From the NCBI GenBank assembly GCA_009773165.1, contig WOUZ01000001.1:124001-188000 (forward strand): DNA of 64,000 nucleotides. The letters run 5' to 3'. Both the position numbers and the translations under genes were made by a program. The notes under the pieces are model-generated. The model saw only the letters and a program-made list of their open reading frames with translations, searched no databases and had not been told where the DNA came from. Of this stretch, positions 8,369-17,627 are shown piece after piece (positions within the stretch are counted from its first letter, which is position 1; every line of letters starts with the position of its first letter). The stretch is from Bacteroidota bacterium (lineage in GTDB: Bacteria; Bacteroidota; Bacteroidia; Bacteroidales; F082).

Positions 8369-10102
8369 TTAATCAATTGTATTTCCAGCAAGCCAGCCTT
8401 CAATTTCGTCCATCTGTATAGCTGGAATATCCAGTTTATTCTTTTTGCGGTAACCGTTGAGTTTTTGTTGAATAACAGCTGCTTTTTCCGACTGTAAGCT
8501 TTCAACAGTAATATACCCCGCTTTCATTACATGAGCAGCCCAGGTTTCAGAAACTCCAATTTTCATAAAATCCTGTACACTCACTGCCTTACGGAGTTTC
8601 TCAGGACGCATCTGAGGGAAAAACAACACTTCCTGAATTGATGTCTGTCCTGTCAATAACATCACAAGTCTGTCAATTCCTATACCCATTCCTGATGTTG
8701 GAGGCATTCCATATTCCAATGCGCGAAGAAAATCCTGATCGATAAACATTGCTTCATCGTCGCCTCGCTCCGAAAGCATCATCTGCTCCTCAAAACGATT
8801 ACGCTGATCAATCGGATCATTCAACTCGGTGTATGCGTTTGCTATTTCTTTTCCATTTATCATCAGCTCAAAGCGTTCGGTAAGTTCCGGATTATCGCGA
8901 TGACGTTTACAAAGAGGAGACATCTCCACCGGATAATCTGTAATAAATGTAGGTTGAATGTAATGATGTTCACAATGGCCGCCAAAGATTTCGTCGATCA
9001 GTTTACCTTTACCCATGGCCTCATCTGTTTCAATACCAAGCTTCCTGCACACATCTTTTAGTTCCGTTTCGTTCATTCCCGAAACATCATAACCCGTGTG
9101 TTCTTTTATGGCATCAAGAATCGAAATTCTTTTAAATGGTCGCTGAAAATCAATGACCTTCCCACTGATTTCAACGCTTGTACCTCCTGTTACCTCATTG
9201 GCGACGCGTTCCAGCATTTCTTCGGTGAAGTCCATCATCCAGAGATAATCTTTATAAGCCACATAAATTTCCATGACGGTAAACTCAGGATTATGGGTGC
9301 GATCCATCCCTTCATTACGAAAATCTTTCGAAAATTCATAAACACCATCAAAACCGCCAACAATTAAACGCTTGAGATACAGTTCATTGGCAACACGTAG
9401 ATAAAGCGGTATATCCAATGCATTGTGATGAGTGATGAAAGGCCGCGCTGCAGCACCGCCGGGAATGGGCTGAAGGATTGGAGTTTCAACTTCGAGATAG
9501 CCTTTTTCATTAAAAAAGGTTCGCATGCTATTGATAACTTTCGTCCTGCGAAGAAAGGTTTCTTTGACACCTTCATTTACGATAAGGTCAACATAACGCA
9601 TGCGGTAACGCTGTTCGGCATCGGTAAACGCATCGTAAATCACTCCATCCTTTTCTTTAACAATAGGCAATGGGCGCAGCGATTTACTTAATACCTTGAG
9701 TGAAGTGGCATGAATAGTAATTTCACCCATTTGGGTTGTGAAAACAAATCCTGTAATACCAATGATGTCGCCGATATCAAGTAAGCGTTTTAAAACTGTG
9801 TTATAGAGTGTTTTATCCTCTTCAGGACAAATATCATCCCTTTTGAAATACACCTGTATTCTACCTCCGGAATCCTGCAACTCCATAAACGAAGCTGCAC
9901 CCATGATACGACGGCTCATAATGCGGCCTGCGATACTCACCTGATTAAATGCTTCCGGTTTAAGAGGAAATTCTGAATGAATCTGCGTTGCTGTCACATC
10001 GACTTTAAAAGCTTCCTGTGGATAAGGGTTGATACCAAGTTGATACAACTCAGCTAATGAATTGCGACGAACAAGCTCTTGCTCACTTAAAATCAAACTC
10101 AT
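8369..10102 (-). CDS. lysS: Lysyl-tRNA synthetase, class II
   Basis: LysRS charges tRNA-Lys with lysine. At 577 residues it is longer than the roughly 500-residue E. coli enzyme. The anticodon-binding OB fold occupies about 55-165 ([21 protein letters not shown]). The class II core carries motif 2 ([20 protein letters not shown]) and motif 3 ([15 protein letters not shown] at about 478-492). After the core there is a helical extension of about 70 residues beginning near [13 protein letters not shown], a feature I recall from Bacteroidota LysRS and whose function is not known to me. A -7 box (TATCTTTG on the minus strand) lies 19 bases upstream of the ATG. Confidence 0.97.
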   Translation of the reverse strand: MSLILSEQELVRRNSLAELYQLGINPYPQEAFKVDVTATQIHSEFPLKPEAFNQVSIAGRIMSRRIMGAASFMELQDSGGRIQVYFKRDDICPEEDKTLYNTVLKRLLDIGDIIGITGFVFTTQMGEITIHATSLKVLSKSLRPLPIVKEKDGVIYDAFTDAEQRYRMRYVDLIVNEGVKETFLRRTKVINSMRTFFNEKGYLEVETPILQPIPGGAAARPFITHHNALDIPLYLRVANELYLKRLIVGGFDGVYEFSKDFRNEGMDRTHNPEFTVMEIYVAYKDYLWMMDFTEEMLERVANEVTGGTSVEISGKVIDFQRPFKRISILDAIKEHTGYDVSGMNETELKDVCRKLGIETDEAMGKGKLIDEIFGGHCEHHYIQPTFITDYPVEMSPLCKRHRDNPELTERFELMINGKEIANAYTELNDPIDQRNRFEEQMMLSERGDDEAMFIDQDFLRALEYGMPPTSGMGIGIDRLVMLLTGQTSIQEVLFFPQMRPEKLRKAVSVQDFMKIGVSETWAAHVMKAGYITVESLQSEKAAVIQQKLNGYRKKNKLDIPAIQMDEIEGWLAGNTID

Positions 10103-10121
10103 AGTATTAAGAAATTTTTTG

Positions 10122-10129
10122 CAAAGATA
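10122..10129 (-). promoter_or_regulatory. Bacteroidota -7 box for lysS
   Basis: On the minus strand this reads TATCTTTG, an exact TAnnTTTG. It lies 19 bases upstream of the lysS ATG. No good -33 TTTG is seen at 17-23 bases. Confidence 0.45.
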
Positions 10130-10171
10130 GAAAAAGTCATCAGACGGACTTTAGGGAGGTGATGAAACCCC

Positions 10172-10206
10172 TTAAAACAAAAAGAGCGGGCTAAAACAGC
10201 CCGCTC
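10172..10206 (-). terminator. Intrinsic terminator after the 1232-residue cargo gene
   Basis: A perfect 9-base stem (GAGCGGGCT, 10184-10192, with AGCCCGCTC, 10198-10206) and a 5-base loop lie 17 bases past the stop at 10224. On the minus strand the stem is followed by a run rich in T (complement of 10172-10183). This is a strong terminator in the minus direction. Confidence 0.85.
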
Positions 10207-10223
10207 CTTGTATAAATCGCTTT

Positions 10224-13200
10224 TTATTTGATAATCAAACGTTTGGAATAAACCCGATTGCCTTCAATCACCAGGTTATAAACGCCTGATGGTTGATTAG
10301 TAAGGTTCAGTTCATGTGTTGAAGATGAAGATGTTACAACATCTTTCTGTTGGTAAACCAGATTTCCGGCTGCATCATAAACAGTAATTTTCACATTTTC
10401 ACGACCGGTAGATTGAAGGTCGAGCTGGAATAATCCATTACCTGGATTGGGGTAAATAGTGATCGCCATTGCATCTTTTTCGGATACCCCTGAGCAGTTT
10501 TTAAATTCAATTGAAATTTCATGACTTCTCATTGTACAGCCATTTTCGCCCGTAAGATCAACCCAGAAGGTCTGAGTTCCATAACCAAAGCCTGTTGTAT
10601 CAGCAGTAACACTTGTTTCAACTGAGCCATTTGACCACTGGAGACTATAACCTGCTACATCTACCGTCAACACTTTTAAAACACCACCACAAAGCGTTGT
10701 GTCATTTCCAAATGAGAACACAGGAGGTGCTTCATTAAAGATTGCATGAACGGTATCTGAAGAAACACAACCATTTTGATCGGTTACCTGAACCCAAAGC
10801 TGATGCATTCCAAAACCAAATTCGGCGCTGGTAGCATTCAGAACTGCAGCGATGGCTCCATTTGACCAAAGGAAAGACGCTCCTTCGTTGCCTGCATTGA
10901 AAGTTAACGCCAAATCACCACAAGCTGACTGATCTTCACCAAGTTCAACCACAGGTAAGTTGTTATATGTAACTTTCACGCTATCAACGCTTGCACAACC
11001 ATTTAGATTGGTAACTTCAACCCAAAGTTGATGTTCACCATATCCGAGAGAATCTGCTGACAGTTCAATTGTTTGAGTGGTTGCACCATTTGACCAAAGG
11101 AATGCTGATCCCTCATTGCCGGCATCCAATGTATGCACCTGATTGCCGCAGAAAGCCAAATCTTCTCCAAGAGCAACTTCTGGTAGTGCATATACTACCA
11201 AAGTTACTGGTATGCTTTGAATGGTATCCAAACCCTGTACAGCAAAAGCTGTATAAGAAGTTGTAACTTCAGGACTTGCAACAAAACTTGGTTCGGTTGA
11301 AACGACCTCTCCAGCTTCATTATGCCAGAAATAAGTTAAATCGCCACCATTGCCACCAAGTACAGAAGAAGAAAGTTGTGATGATTCGCCTACGCAAATA
11401 GCTGCAGGCTCTGCCATTGCAGTAATTGCAAATGAAGCCACTTTTAAATGAACAGGAACTTCAACTAAAGCATTATCAGGACTATTATTGGCAATTTTGA
11501 GGTTAGCGTAATAATCACCTTCTTCAAGATCAATCGCTTTCAGAGTAACTTCAATTATTTGTGTTGCACCAGGTGCAATTGTTCCAATATTAGGAGCATA
11601 GCTCAACCAGCTGATCACATTTAACGTATAATCTTCAACTTCACCATAAGTGGTTGTACCACATGGTTCAACAGAACCTGTCCATGTAACGCGGATACGC
11701 ATACGTGTTTGACCAGATTTTGAACCAACCGGTGGATCAATCGAAGCAGTATAAGGTCCATTGCCCGGGCTTCCTGAAACAGAAACCGGTGCGTCATCAA
11801 ATACACCATTCTGATCCCAGTCGATCCAAACACCGCACTGGTCAGCACTGTATGGGTTACCATTAGTTACTGTCAGCAACAAAGGTTCACCGGCCTTAAT
11901 TTCAGTACTCATAGCAGTATAATCAGCATAGCCTGTTTCGCCTGAGGTATTATTGATTGTTCCGATGGTTACACCAGAAATAAATTCATCACCACCACCT
12001 GAAGCAGCGCAATAGGTGTTAGTTTCCTTATTCGTTTCAATGATTTCGGAACTAACACTGAATTCCATTGGTAGTTGACCAGTATTGGTAATAACCAGGT
12101 TCTGAGTGGCAACAGAATCAGGCATCAACTGCTGATAAATGCTTTCCGGAGCAACAGCAATATGTGCATCACCCCATTGTACAGTTACCCTGCTGGCACC
12201 ACTTTCGCCTTCGCCTGTGTAAGTTGCTGTAATTCCGTATGTATAAACTCCATAAGTTGGCAGAGGATCAACAAAAGTTGTATCAGCTGTCGAACCTATA
12301 AGTTCATTGTCACGGTAGATGTTAAAGCCAGTGAAGTCAGGTGCTTCTGTATAAGTCCATTCAAGGCTTACATTTCCTGTTTCAAAAGCCACTTCAGCAA
12401 CCACATTGAATGGGCGGCTCAAAGGATTTGTTTCGTAAGGAGAAGAAAAAGTCATCATATAACCCAGACGATTGTCAGGCCATACCGGATAAACCATTCC
12501 TCCACGCGAGGCAATACCCAGGTAATCACCCATATAACCACCAGCAAGACCTGGAATTGGAGATGGGGTGAAAGCAACGTCGGATACCTTGAAATCTTCC
12601 CATGTTTCACCGGCATCGAAGCTGTTGGCACAGAAAACTTCAACCTGACTTTGGCTTACGTTTCTATCACCATAGAAAATAGCACTTAAGATACCGTTTT
12701 CAGGATCACAGGCAAGCCATGGGAAGTAATGCTCTTTACCTTCTCCGTATGTATTTTGGTTCACGCGCACTGGAGTTGACCATGTTGCTCCCTGATCGGT
12801 TGATTTGATAAGGTATACATCGATACCAACATTTTGATTCACTCCAGGAGTACCAATATTAGACCATACAACATAAATTGTTCCTCTGTCAGGGCCGTTA
12901 GAAATATCTACTGCCATACTTGGGAAAGAATTTACGCGGTGATTTTTATTTGTTTCGGTGGTACGGATACCACGGATATTTTGAATGATACGTGTTGCAG
13001 GAGTCCAGGTTGCACCTCCATCAAGCGATTTTGCGAATCCCAGCGCACCTTCGTCAGAAGGCCAACTGTTGTAGATAGACCAAACAGCGTAAACTTCACC
13101 ATTAGGACCAGTATGTACATTCACGCCTTGATTGTGACTTCCTGCATTAACAGCTGTGCTTAAAGGTACCCGTGGTGACCATGTTTCGCCATCGTTAATT

Positions 13201-13922
13201 GAACGTGAAACAACAATTTCAGCATCATATGAACCTCCAAAATCAGTCCAAACATTGTAAAGATATCCTTCATAAGGACTTGTTAAACTGTTGTCGATCC
13301 AAAGGTGGTTTTTATCAGCCAAATCACCTGGATTCGGAGAAACGATTTTTGCTGTCCATGAAAGTCCTTGGTTGTCAGTGTAAGCAATTCCTTGTCCACC
13401 GGGATTAGAAATGTAGTTTACGTACCATCTGCCATTCCAGCCCATTGCAACAGCAGGGTCACCAGAATTGCTACCGGCAGCACCCTGTACTTTTCCTTGC
13501 CAGGTTTCACCTGAGTCAAACGAATACAAATCGTTAGCACCATAGAGTGAGCCAACAGGATTCTGAGTTGAGTTGTTTGAATTCAAGACATTGGTTGGGT
13601 CAAGTGGATTTACGAAGATTGAGTTTTCGGTTTGTGTAGAGTTCACTGTTGTAACAGGTACGTCAGGCGAATCATCGGTCCTTACAGAAAAGGCCTTGAT
13701 TTTCGATCCGGTGTAAACTGCAGATGCAGGACGCATGTCAGGATTTAAGGTATATAATCCTTTTGCTGCCAGACGTTTGTAATACCCGTTGTTGTCAACG
13801 CGGGTATCAACCATTTTTCTTCTTTCACGTTCTGTTTTGCTATCGGAGCTGATAAGCCATTGAAGGCCAGTACCAACCATGATTAGCATCACAATTAGAA
13901 TAATCGTAAAATGTTTTCTCAT
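10224..13922 (-). CDS. Secreted multidomain type IX cargo (sialidase-like propeller, GEVED, sorting tail)
   Basis: A 1232-residue exported protein. Residues 5-22 are a hydrophobic signal segment. About 90-505 hold repeated BNR/sialidase-like blades (for example YSFDSGETWQG, YTDNQGLSW, KSLDGGATWTP, KSTDQGATWSTP, NSFDAGETWEDF). About 506-590 form a fibronectin type III domain. About 600-640 and 755-810 look like immunoglobulin-like domains flanking a GEVED domain (WIDWDQNGVFDD through CGTTTYGEVEDYTLNV, about 665-755). Four Ig/PKD-like modules follow; the last three are clear tandem repeats built on LGED..CG..LDAGNEGSAFLWSNG and NGC. The C-terminus (YPNPGNGLFQLDL to YSKRLIIK) is a type A T9SS sorting tail. 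Whether the propeller keeps glycosidase activity is uncertain. It may be an adhesin or hydrolase at the surface. Confidence 0.88.
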   Translation of the reverse strand: MRKHFTIILIVMLIMVGTGLQWLISSDSKTERERRKMVDTRVDNNGYYKRLAAKGLYTLNPDMRPASAVYTGSKIKAFSVRTDDSPDVPVTTVNSTQTENSIFVNPLDPTNVLNSNNSTQNPVGSLYGANDLYSFDSGETWQGKVQGAAGSNSGDPAVAMGWNGRWYVNYISNPGGQGIAYTDNQGLSWTAKIVSPNPGDLADKNHLWIDNSLTSPYEGYLYNVWTDFGGSYDAEIVVSRSINDGETWSPRVPLSTAVNAGSHNQGVNVHTGPNGEVYAVWSIYNSWPSDEGALGFAKSLDGGATWTPATRIIQNIRGIRTTETNKNHRVNSFPSMAVDISNGPDRGTIYVVWSNIGTPGVNQNVGIDVYLIKSTDQGATWSTPVRVNQNTYGEGKEHYFPWLACDPENGILSAIFYGDRNVSQSQVEVFCANSFDAGETWEDFKVSDVAFTPSPIPGLAGGYMGDYLGIASRGGMVYPVWPDNRLGYMMTFSSPYETNPLSRPFNVVAEVAFETGNVSLEWTYTEAPDFTGFNIYRDNELIGSTADTTFVDPLPTYGVYTYGITATYTGEGESGASRVTVQWGDAHIAVAPESIYQQLMPDSVATQNLVITNTGQLPMEFSVSSEIIETNKETNTYCAASGGGDEFISGVTIGTINNTSGETGYADYTAMSTEIKAGEPLLLTVTNGNPYSADQCGVWIDWDQNGVFDDAPVSVSGSPGNGPYTASIDPPVGSKSGQTRMRIRVTWTGSVEPCGTTTYGEVEDYTLNVISWLSYAPNIGTIAPGATQIIEVTLKAIDLEEGDYYANLKIANNSPDNALVEVPVHLKVASFAITAMAEPAAICVGESSQLSSSVLGGNGGDLTYFWHNEAGEVVSTEPSFVASPEVTTSYTAFAVQGLDTIQSIPVTLVVYALPEVALGEDLAFCGNQVHTLDAGNEGSAFLWSNGATTQTIELSADSLGYGEHQLWVEVTNLNGCASVDSVKVTYNNLPVVELGEDQSACGDLALTFNAGNEGASFLWSNGAIAAVLNATSAEFGFGMHQLWVQVTDQNGCVSSDTVHAIFNEAPPVFSFGNDTTLCGGVLKVLTVDVAGYSLQWSNGSVETSVTADTTGFGYGTQTFWVDLTGENGCTMRSHEISIEFKNCSGVSEKDAMAITIYPNPGNGLFQLDLQSTGRENVKITVYDAAGNLVYQQKDVVTSSSSTHELNLTNQPSGVYNLVIEGNRVYSKRLIIK

Positions 13923-13955
13923 TTGAAGTAGTTATTGAATTAATAATAAGAAGCG

Positions 13956-13980
13956 CCAAAAGTAGGAATTTTACTTTTGG
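13956..13980. promoter_or_regulatory. Inverted repeat containing facing -7 boxes upstream of cargo gene
   Basis: CCAAAAGTA (13956-13964) and TACTTTTGG (13972-13980) form a perfect 9-base inverted repeat with a 7-base spacer. The left arm read on the minus strand is TACTTTTG, an exact -7 box 34 bases upstream of the ATG at 13922. The right arm gives the same box on the plus strand, where no gene follows. It could be promoter plus operator. Confidence 0.4.
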
Positions 13981-14054
13981 TCAGACTAAAAAAAGGTGAA
14001 AACCTAAAATTATAAGATTTCATTAAGAAATCATATCTTCTATTTGCGAAGGAT

Positions 14055-15140
14055 TTATATGTATTCCTTTGGAACCGTTTCTTTGTTAAGAACCCTAAGC
14101 CCATTCATTGCCAATGCTTTGAGTTCATCTTCACCCGGATAAACATGTACAGGGGCAATGCGGTGAACCCGTTCAATAACTTGATTCACAAAAAACTTAT
14201 CATGTGCAATACCGCCTGTTATTAGAATTCCATCAACATGAAAACGTAATACTGTTGCCATCGCACCAATTTCTTTGGCTACCTGATAAGCCATTGCTCT
14301 GTAAATAAGCGATGCTTCTTCATCACCCTGAGCAACTCTTTGTTCGACTTCATATGCGCTGTTTGTTCCAAGATATGCCACTAACCCTCCTTCACCTTTG
14401 ATCATTTTTAGCAATTCCTTTTCGGTAAACCTTCCGCTAAAGCAAAGTCGCACCAAAGCACCAACAGGAAGAGAGCCTGAGCGTTCAGGGGAGAATGGAC
14501 CATCGCCGTCGAGGCCCTGATTAACATCAACAACCCTTCCCTGCATGTGAGCCCCAACAGTTATTCCACCACCAAGATGCACAACTATCAGGTTCATCTC
14601 TTCATATTTGCGCATGATCGATTTGGCATGCTGCCGCGCAACAGCTTTTTGGTTTAAGGCGTGAAAAATTGAGATCCTTGGCAAGAGTGGATGTCCGGAA
14701 ATACGCGCAATAGGATCGAGCTCATCAACAACAACAGGATTAGCTATATAGGCTCCTGCATCGGGTAAGGACTGTGCAATATCATAAGCGATCAATCCTC
14801 CCAGATTGCTGGCGTGTTCACCAAGAGGGCTATTCCGTAAATCGCGTAACATTGCTTCATTTACAGTATATACTCCTGATTCAATTGGCTTTAATAAACC
14901 ACCTCTGCCCACAACAGCACGAATGGATTCGAGTTGAATGCCGGCATCGCTGATTTGTTGTAAAATTAAACCCTTACGAAAATTGAACTCGTCGGTTATC
15001 TTTTCAAACGGCTCAAGTTCTTCGCTGCTATGCCTTATCGTTTTGATGAAAACAGGATCTGTTCCAACAAAAACTCCAAATTTGGTTGATGTTGAACCAG
15101 GATTGATCGTTAAAATGTGAATGTTTTCGTGATCGCTCAT
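14055..15140 (-). CDS. buk: Butyrate kinase
   Basis: Buk is a cytosolic ASKHA-fold kinase that converts butyryl phosphate (or a branched acyl phosphate) and ADP to the acid and ATP. The protein has 361 residues, the usual length. Motifs include LTINPGSTSTKFGVF (residues 10-24, adenosine-site PHOSPHATE-1), VVGRGGLLKPIESGVY (about 102-117), GEHASNLGG (about 137-145), HLGGGITVGAH (about 193-203) and GDGPFSPERSGSLP (about 217-230). The gene lies 44 bases downstream of ptb, which supplies the acyl phosphate. It may serve straight- or branched-chain acids, and sequence alone does not settle the chain preference. Confidence 0.95.
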   Translation of the reverse strand: MSDHENIHILTINPGSTSTKFGVFVGTDPVFIKTIRHSSEELEPFEKITDEFNFRKGLILQQISDAGIQLESIRAVVGRGGLLKPIESGVYTVNEAMLRDLRNSPLGEHASNLGGLIAYDIAQSLPDAGAYIANPVVVDELDPIARISGHPLLPRISIFHALNQKAVARQHAKSIMRKYEEMNLIVVHLGGGITVGAHMQGRVVDVNQGLDGDGPFSPERSGSLPVGALVRLCFSGRFTEKELLKMIKGEGGLVAYLGTNSAYEVEQRVAQGDEEASLIYRAMAYQVAKEIGAMATVLRFHVDGILITGGIAHDKFFVNQVIERVHRIAPVHVYPGEDELKALAMNGLRVLNKETVPKEYI

Positions 15141-15184
15141 TGGATAGCTATTTGTTGAAACCTCATTTTCATTTTAAGTAAAGC

Positions 15185-16090
15185 TCAAGGTGCAGTAAGA
15201 GCTGCAAGTGCAATGCTATATAATTTCGTTTTGGTACTGTCGCCCCGTGATGAAAGTACAGCGGGTACACGCGCCCCAACAACGAAGGCGCCTTGTTCAC
15301 CGCCAGCCAGTTTTGTATTTGTCTTATAAAAAACATTGCCTGATTCGATGTTTGGGAACACAAGGCAATCAGCATCACCGGCTACCATACCTCCAATTTT
15401 TTTAATTTCTGCGCTTTCTTTATCGATTGCCACATCAAGAGCTAAAGGACCGTCAACCCATGCACCTTTTATCTGACCTCTGTCGGCCATTTTGGATATG
15501 AGAGCTGCGTCAACACTGGCAATCATTTTGGCAGATACTTGTTCAGAAGCGGCTATCAAAGCAACTTTTGGCTTTTCGATACCCAATGCCTGTGCAGTTT
15601 TGATAAGGTAATTGGTGATCGCAACTTTTTCCGACAATTCGGGAGCAGGTAATATGGCAACATCTCCAACAATAAGCAACTTATGGTAAAATGGATTTTC
15701 CATAACTGTAACATGGCTTAGAACAGCACCTTTGTTCATAAGTCCTTTTTCTTTATCAAGAATAGCGCGCATATATTTATCGGTGCTAACAAGGCCTTTC
15801 ATCAACAGGTTCCCTTCGCCGCTATTTATCAATTCAACCGCTTTTACTGTTGCTTTCATCTCATCCGGTTCATGAACAATTGTCATTCGGGAAGCATCAA
15901 TTCCATGTGCACTGCAAACCTTCAAAATCTCTTTTTCATCACCTACAAGCGTTCCGTCAATAAGACCCATATCAATGGCCATGTTTACTGCACTAATGGT
16001 GTGCTCATCATTAGCATAAGCTGCTACAAGACGTTTCTTTTTACTGCTTTTCAGCACTTCAAACATCTGATCTAATTTGGTAATCATCAT
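15185..16090 (-). CDS. ptb: Phosphate butyryltransferase
   Basis: Ptb swaps CoA for phosphate on butyryl-CoA or related acyl-CoAs, feeding butyrate kinase for substrate-level ATP. The length of 301 residues fits the phosphate acetyl/butyryltransferase family. Seen segments are GNLLMKGLVSTDKYMRAILDKEKGL cores (about 92-117), LSHVTVMENPFYHKLL (about 123-138) and GPLALDVAIDKESAEIKKIGG (about 218-238) with the final MVAGDADCLVFPNIESGN. It is first in a ptb-buk operon. A well-matched promoter (-33 TTTG, 20-base spacer, TAATTTTG) lies 58 bases upstream of the ATG. Confidence 0.95.
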   Translation of the reverse strand: MMITKLDQMFEVLKSSKKKRLVAAYANDEHTISAVNMAIDMGLIDGTLVGDEKEILKVCSAHGIDASRMTIVHEPDEMKATVKAVELINSGEGNLLMKGLVSTDKYMRAILDKEKGLMNKGAVLSHVTVMENPFYHKLLIVGDVAILPAPELSEKVAITNYLIKTAQALGIEKPKVALIAASEQVSAKMIASVDAALISKMADRGQIKGAWVDGPLALDVAIDKESAEIKKIGGMVAGDADCLVFPNIESGNVFYKTNTKLAGGEQGAFVVGARVPAVLSSRGDSTKTKLYSIALAALTAP

Positions 16091-16148
16091 GATCCTTGGT
16101 TAAATTTTACTTTTTTAAGCTTTTGTGAAAATATTAACAATATTTTGG

Positions 16149-16180
16149 CAAAATTAAGCAATTAGGGCTGATTGAGCAAA
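16149..16180 (-). promoter_or_regulatory. Bacteroidota -33/-7 promoter of ptb-buk
   Basis: On the minus strand TTTG (16180-16177), a 20-base spacer and TAATTTTG (16156-16149) fit both parts of the Bacteroidota consensus. Transcription would start near 16143, leaving a leader of about 50 bases before the ptb ATG. Confidence 0.65.
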
Positions 16181-16212
16181 AAAACCTTGAACAGCAGCTC
16201 AAATTATCAAAA

Positions 16213-17484
16213 TCATTCTGAATAAAAGAAAATCATCTCTTCAATGGCCTCGCTGCAAGCTGCACAAAAAATATTTCCTTTAAAAGTATGCATCAAACAA
16301 TCGCGTGATGGTCTGTAAATACCTTTCGCAACATAGCCTCCACCTTCGAAAACGCCCGTTTTGCCATCCCAGCCTTCATTGTCCGGAGTTGGAACCGGGG
16401 TTGATTCATCAACAAGATGCTTCCATTTTTGATCGAAGTTTACAAGTGTGGTAATATTTGGTTCCCAGGGCTCAATTTTCAGGTTATAAAATTCTTCATA
16501 AGAAGTTGAACTATCATAATACTCATCGCCCAAACCTGCAAAGCCATGGCCAAATTCATGCACAATTATTTCAGGTGATGCGCTGTTATTGGCACTGCTG
16601 AGACAGTAAAAATTATATATTCCTCCCCCACCATACTTTTTCGTATTTGTAAGAATATATATTTGATCGTAAGGCACTTGTCCTGCCAAATCGCGTAAAC
16701 GATGGTGTTCATATGTCATGCAATAACGTTCAGAATCAAAGGTGTAAAAACTGGAAGAGACAGCTGTTTCCGGCCATTCGCCTTTTGCCGGAATAGCAAC
16801 ACCTGTTTCTGCAGAAGGAACAAGCAAAGCCCTGATATTGAATTTATCCTTATGTTTCTTAAAGGGTTCAAATCGAAATAAATACTCAACAAATTGTTCC
16901 GATCGCAGCTTGAATTGTTCCATTTCCTCAAGAGTGAAACCATCAGGAATGATCACAATATCCACTGCAATTGATGGATCCCGATTTATCAAGAGTTCAT
17001 AAACAGGTAAACCTGTTGTTTTAAAAGGTTTTATAAAATAATCTGATGGATCGATGCGCATGGAAAACAAAAGTTGAAAAACACCCTCCTCATCGCGGGA
17101 TAATATTCTCGCCTGAACCGGCTTCAAAGGAAAGGGAAAAACAGCTGTTTCTTCAAAGCTGCGAACAAGTGTTTTTGCCTCTGCTGTGGTTTGCCATTCA
17201 GCAAACAATGAGCAATATCCTCTGGAATAAATCAATGTTCCCGATTTTTCATCTATTAGTTCAACATAATGATTGCCATAATAGAATGTATCAATTAAAT
17301 TAAGCTGCGATCCGCCCCAAAACTGCTCTTTGGAACTACTCCCGTAAGCAATCGACTCCTGAAACGCATTTCCACTGTGAATATAATCCAGCCGGAGGGT
17401 TTCTTTTGTAAATAAGGCATCAAACTGTGCGCTGATTGATGTTCCCGATATGAGAACAAAAATCATGAAGAGGTATTTTTTCAT
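16213..17484 (-). CDS. Peptidase M64 (IgA-peptidase-type metalloprotease), secreted
   Basis: A 423-residue exported zinc metalloprotease. The signal peptide is residues 1-19 (cleavage near SISAQ). An M64 N-terminal beta domain occupies about 25-160. The catalytic domain begins with DIVIIPDGFTLEEM (about 175-188) and carries HEFGHGFAGLGDEY (His309, Glu310, His313, Asp320), matching the HExxHxxGxxD pattern of the family. The closing Cys-rich part (DCLMHTF, FCAACSEAIEEM) is also typical. No type IX sorting tail is present, so a periplasmic or lipid-independent location is likely. The family was named after an IgA-cleaving enzyme from a gut bacterium; the substrate here is unknown. The gene stands alone. 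Confidence 0.93.
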   Translation of the reverse strand: MKKYLFMIFVLISGTSISAQFDALFTKETLRLDYIHSGNAFQESIAYGSSSKEQFWGGSQLNLIDTFYYGNHYVELIDEKSGTLIYSRGYCSLFAEWQTTAEAKTLVRSFEETAVFPFPLKPVQARILSRDEEGVFQLLFSMRIDPSDYFIKPFKTTGLPVYELLINRDPSIAVDIVIIPDGFTLEEMEQFKLRSEQFVEYLFRFEPFKKHKDKFNIRALLVPSAETGVAIPAKGEWPETAVSSSFYTFDSERYCMTYEHHRLRDLAGQVPYDQIYILTNTKKYGGGGIYNFYCLSSANNSASPEIIVHEFGHGFAGLGDEYYDSSTSYEEFYNLKIEPWEPNITTLVNFDQKWKHLVDESTPVPTPDNEGWDGKTGVFEGGGYVAKGIYRPSRDCLMHTFKGNIFCAACSEAIEEMIFFYSE

Positions 17485-17572
17485 TGCTTCAGAAATTTAA
17501 TTTCACATCAATCATTTTTTCTGATTATGGATAAAGAAAAAAATTGGTGATCCCTGTACAGAACAAATGAAA

Positions 17573-17584
17573 TGTAAATTTACA
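17573..17584. promoter_or_regulatory. Palindrome upstream of ECF sigma gene
   Basis: TGTAAATTTACA is a perfect 12-base palindrome 43 bases before the sigma factor ATG, in an otherwise AT-rich spacer. It could be an operator or part of an autoregulated promoter. Chance occurrence is quite possible at this base composition. Confidence 0.25.
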
Positions 17585-17627
17585 CTTTATTTGTAACCAA
17601 AAGCTGCAGTTTTCGTCCAATGTAAAA

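Noticed and set aside
12075-12689. Long open frame on the plus strand opposite the 1232-residue cargo gene (204 codons)
   Set aside because: It is fully antisense to a gene with clear domains, and its translation is rich in Cys, Ser and Thr without any recognisable motif.
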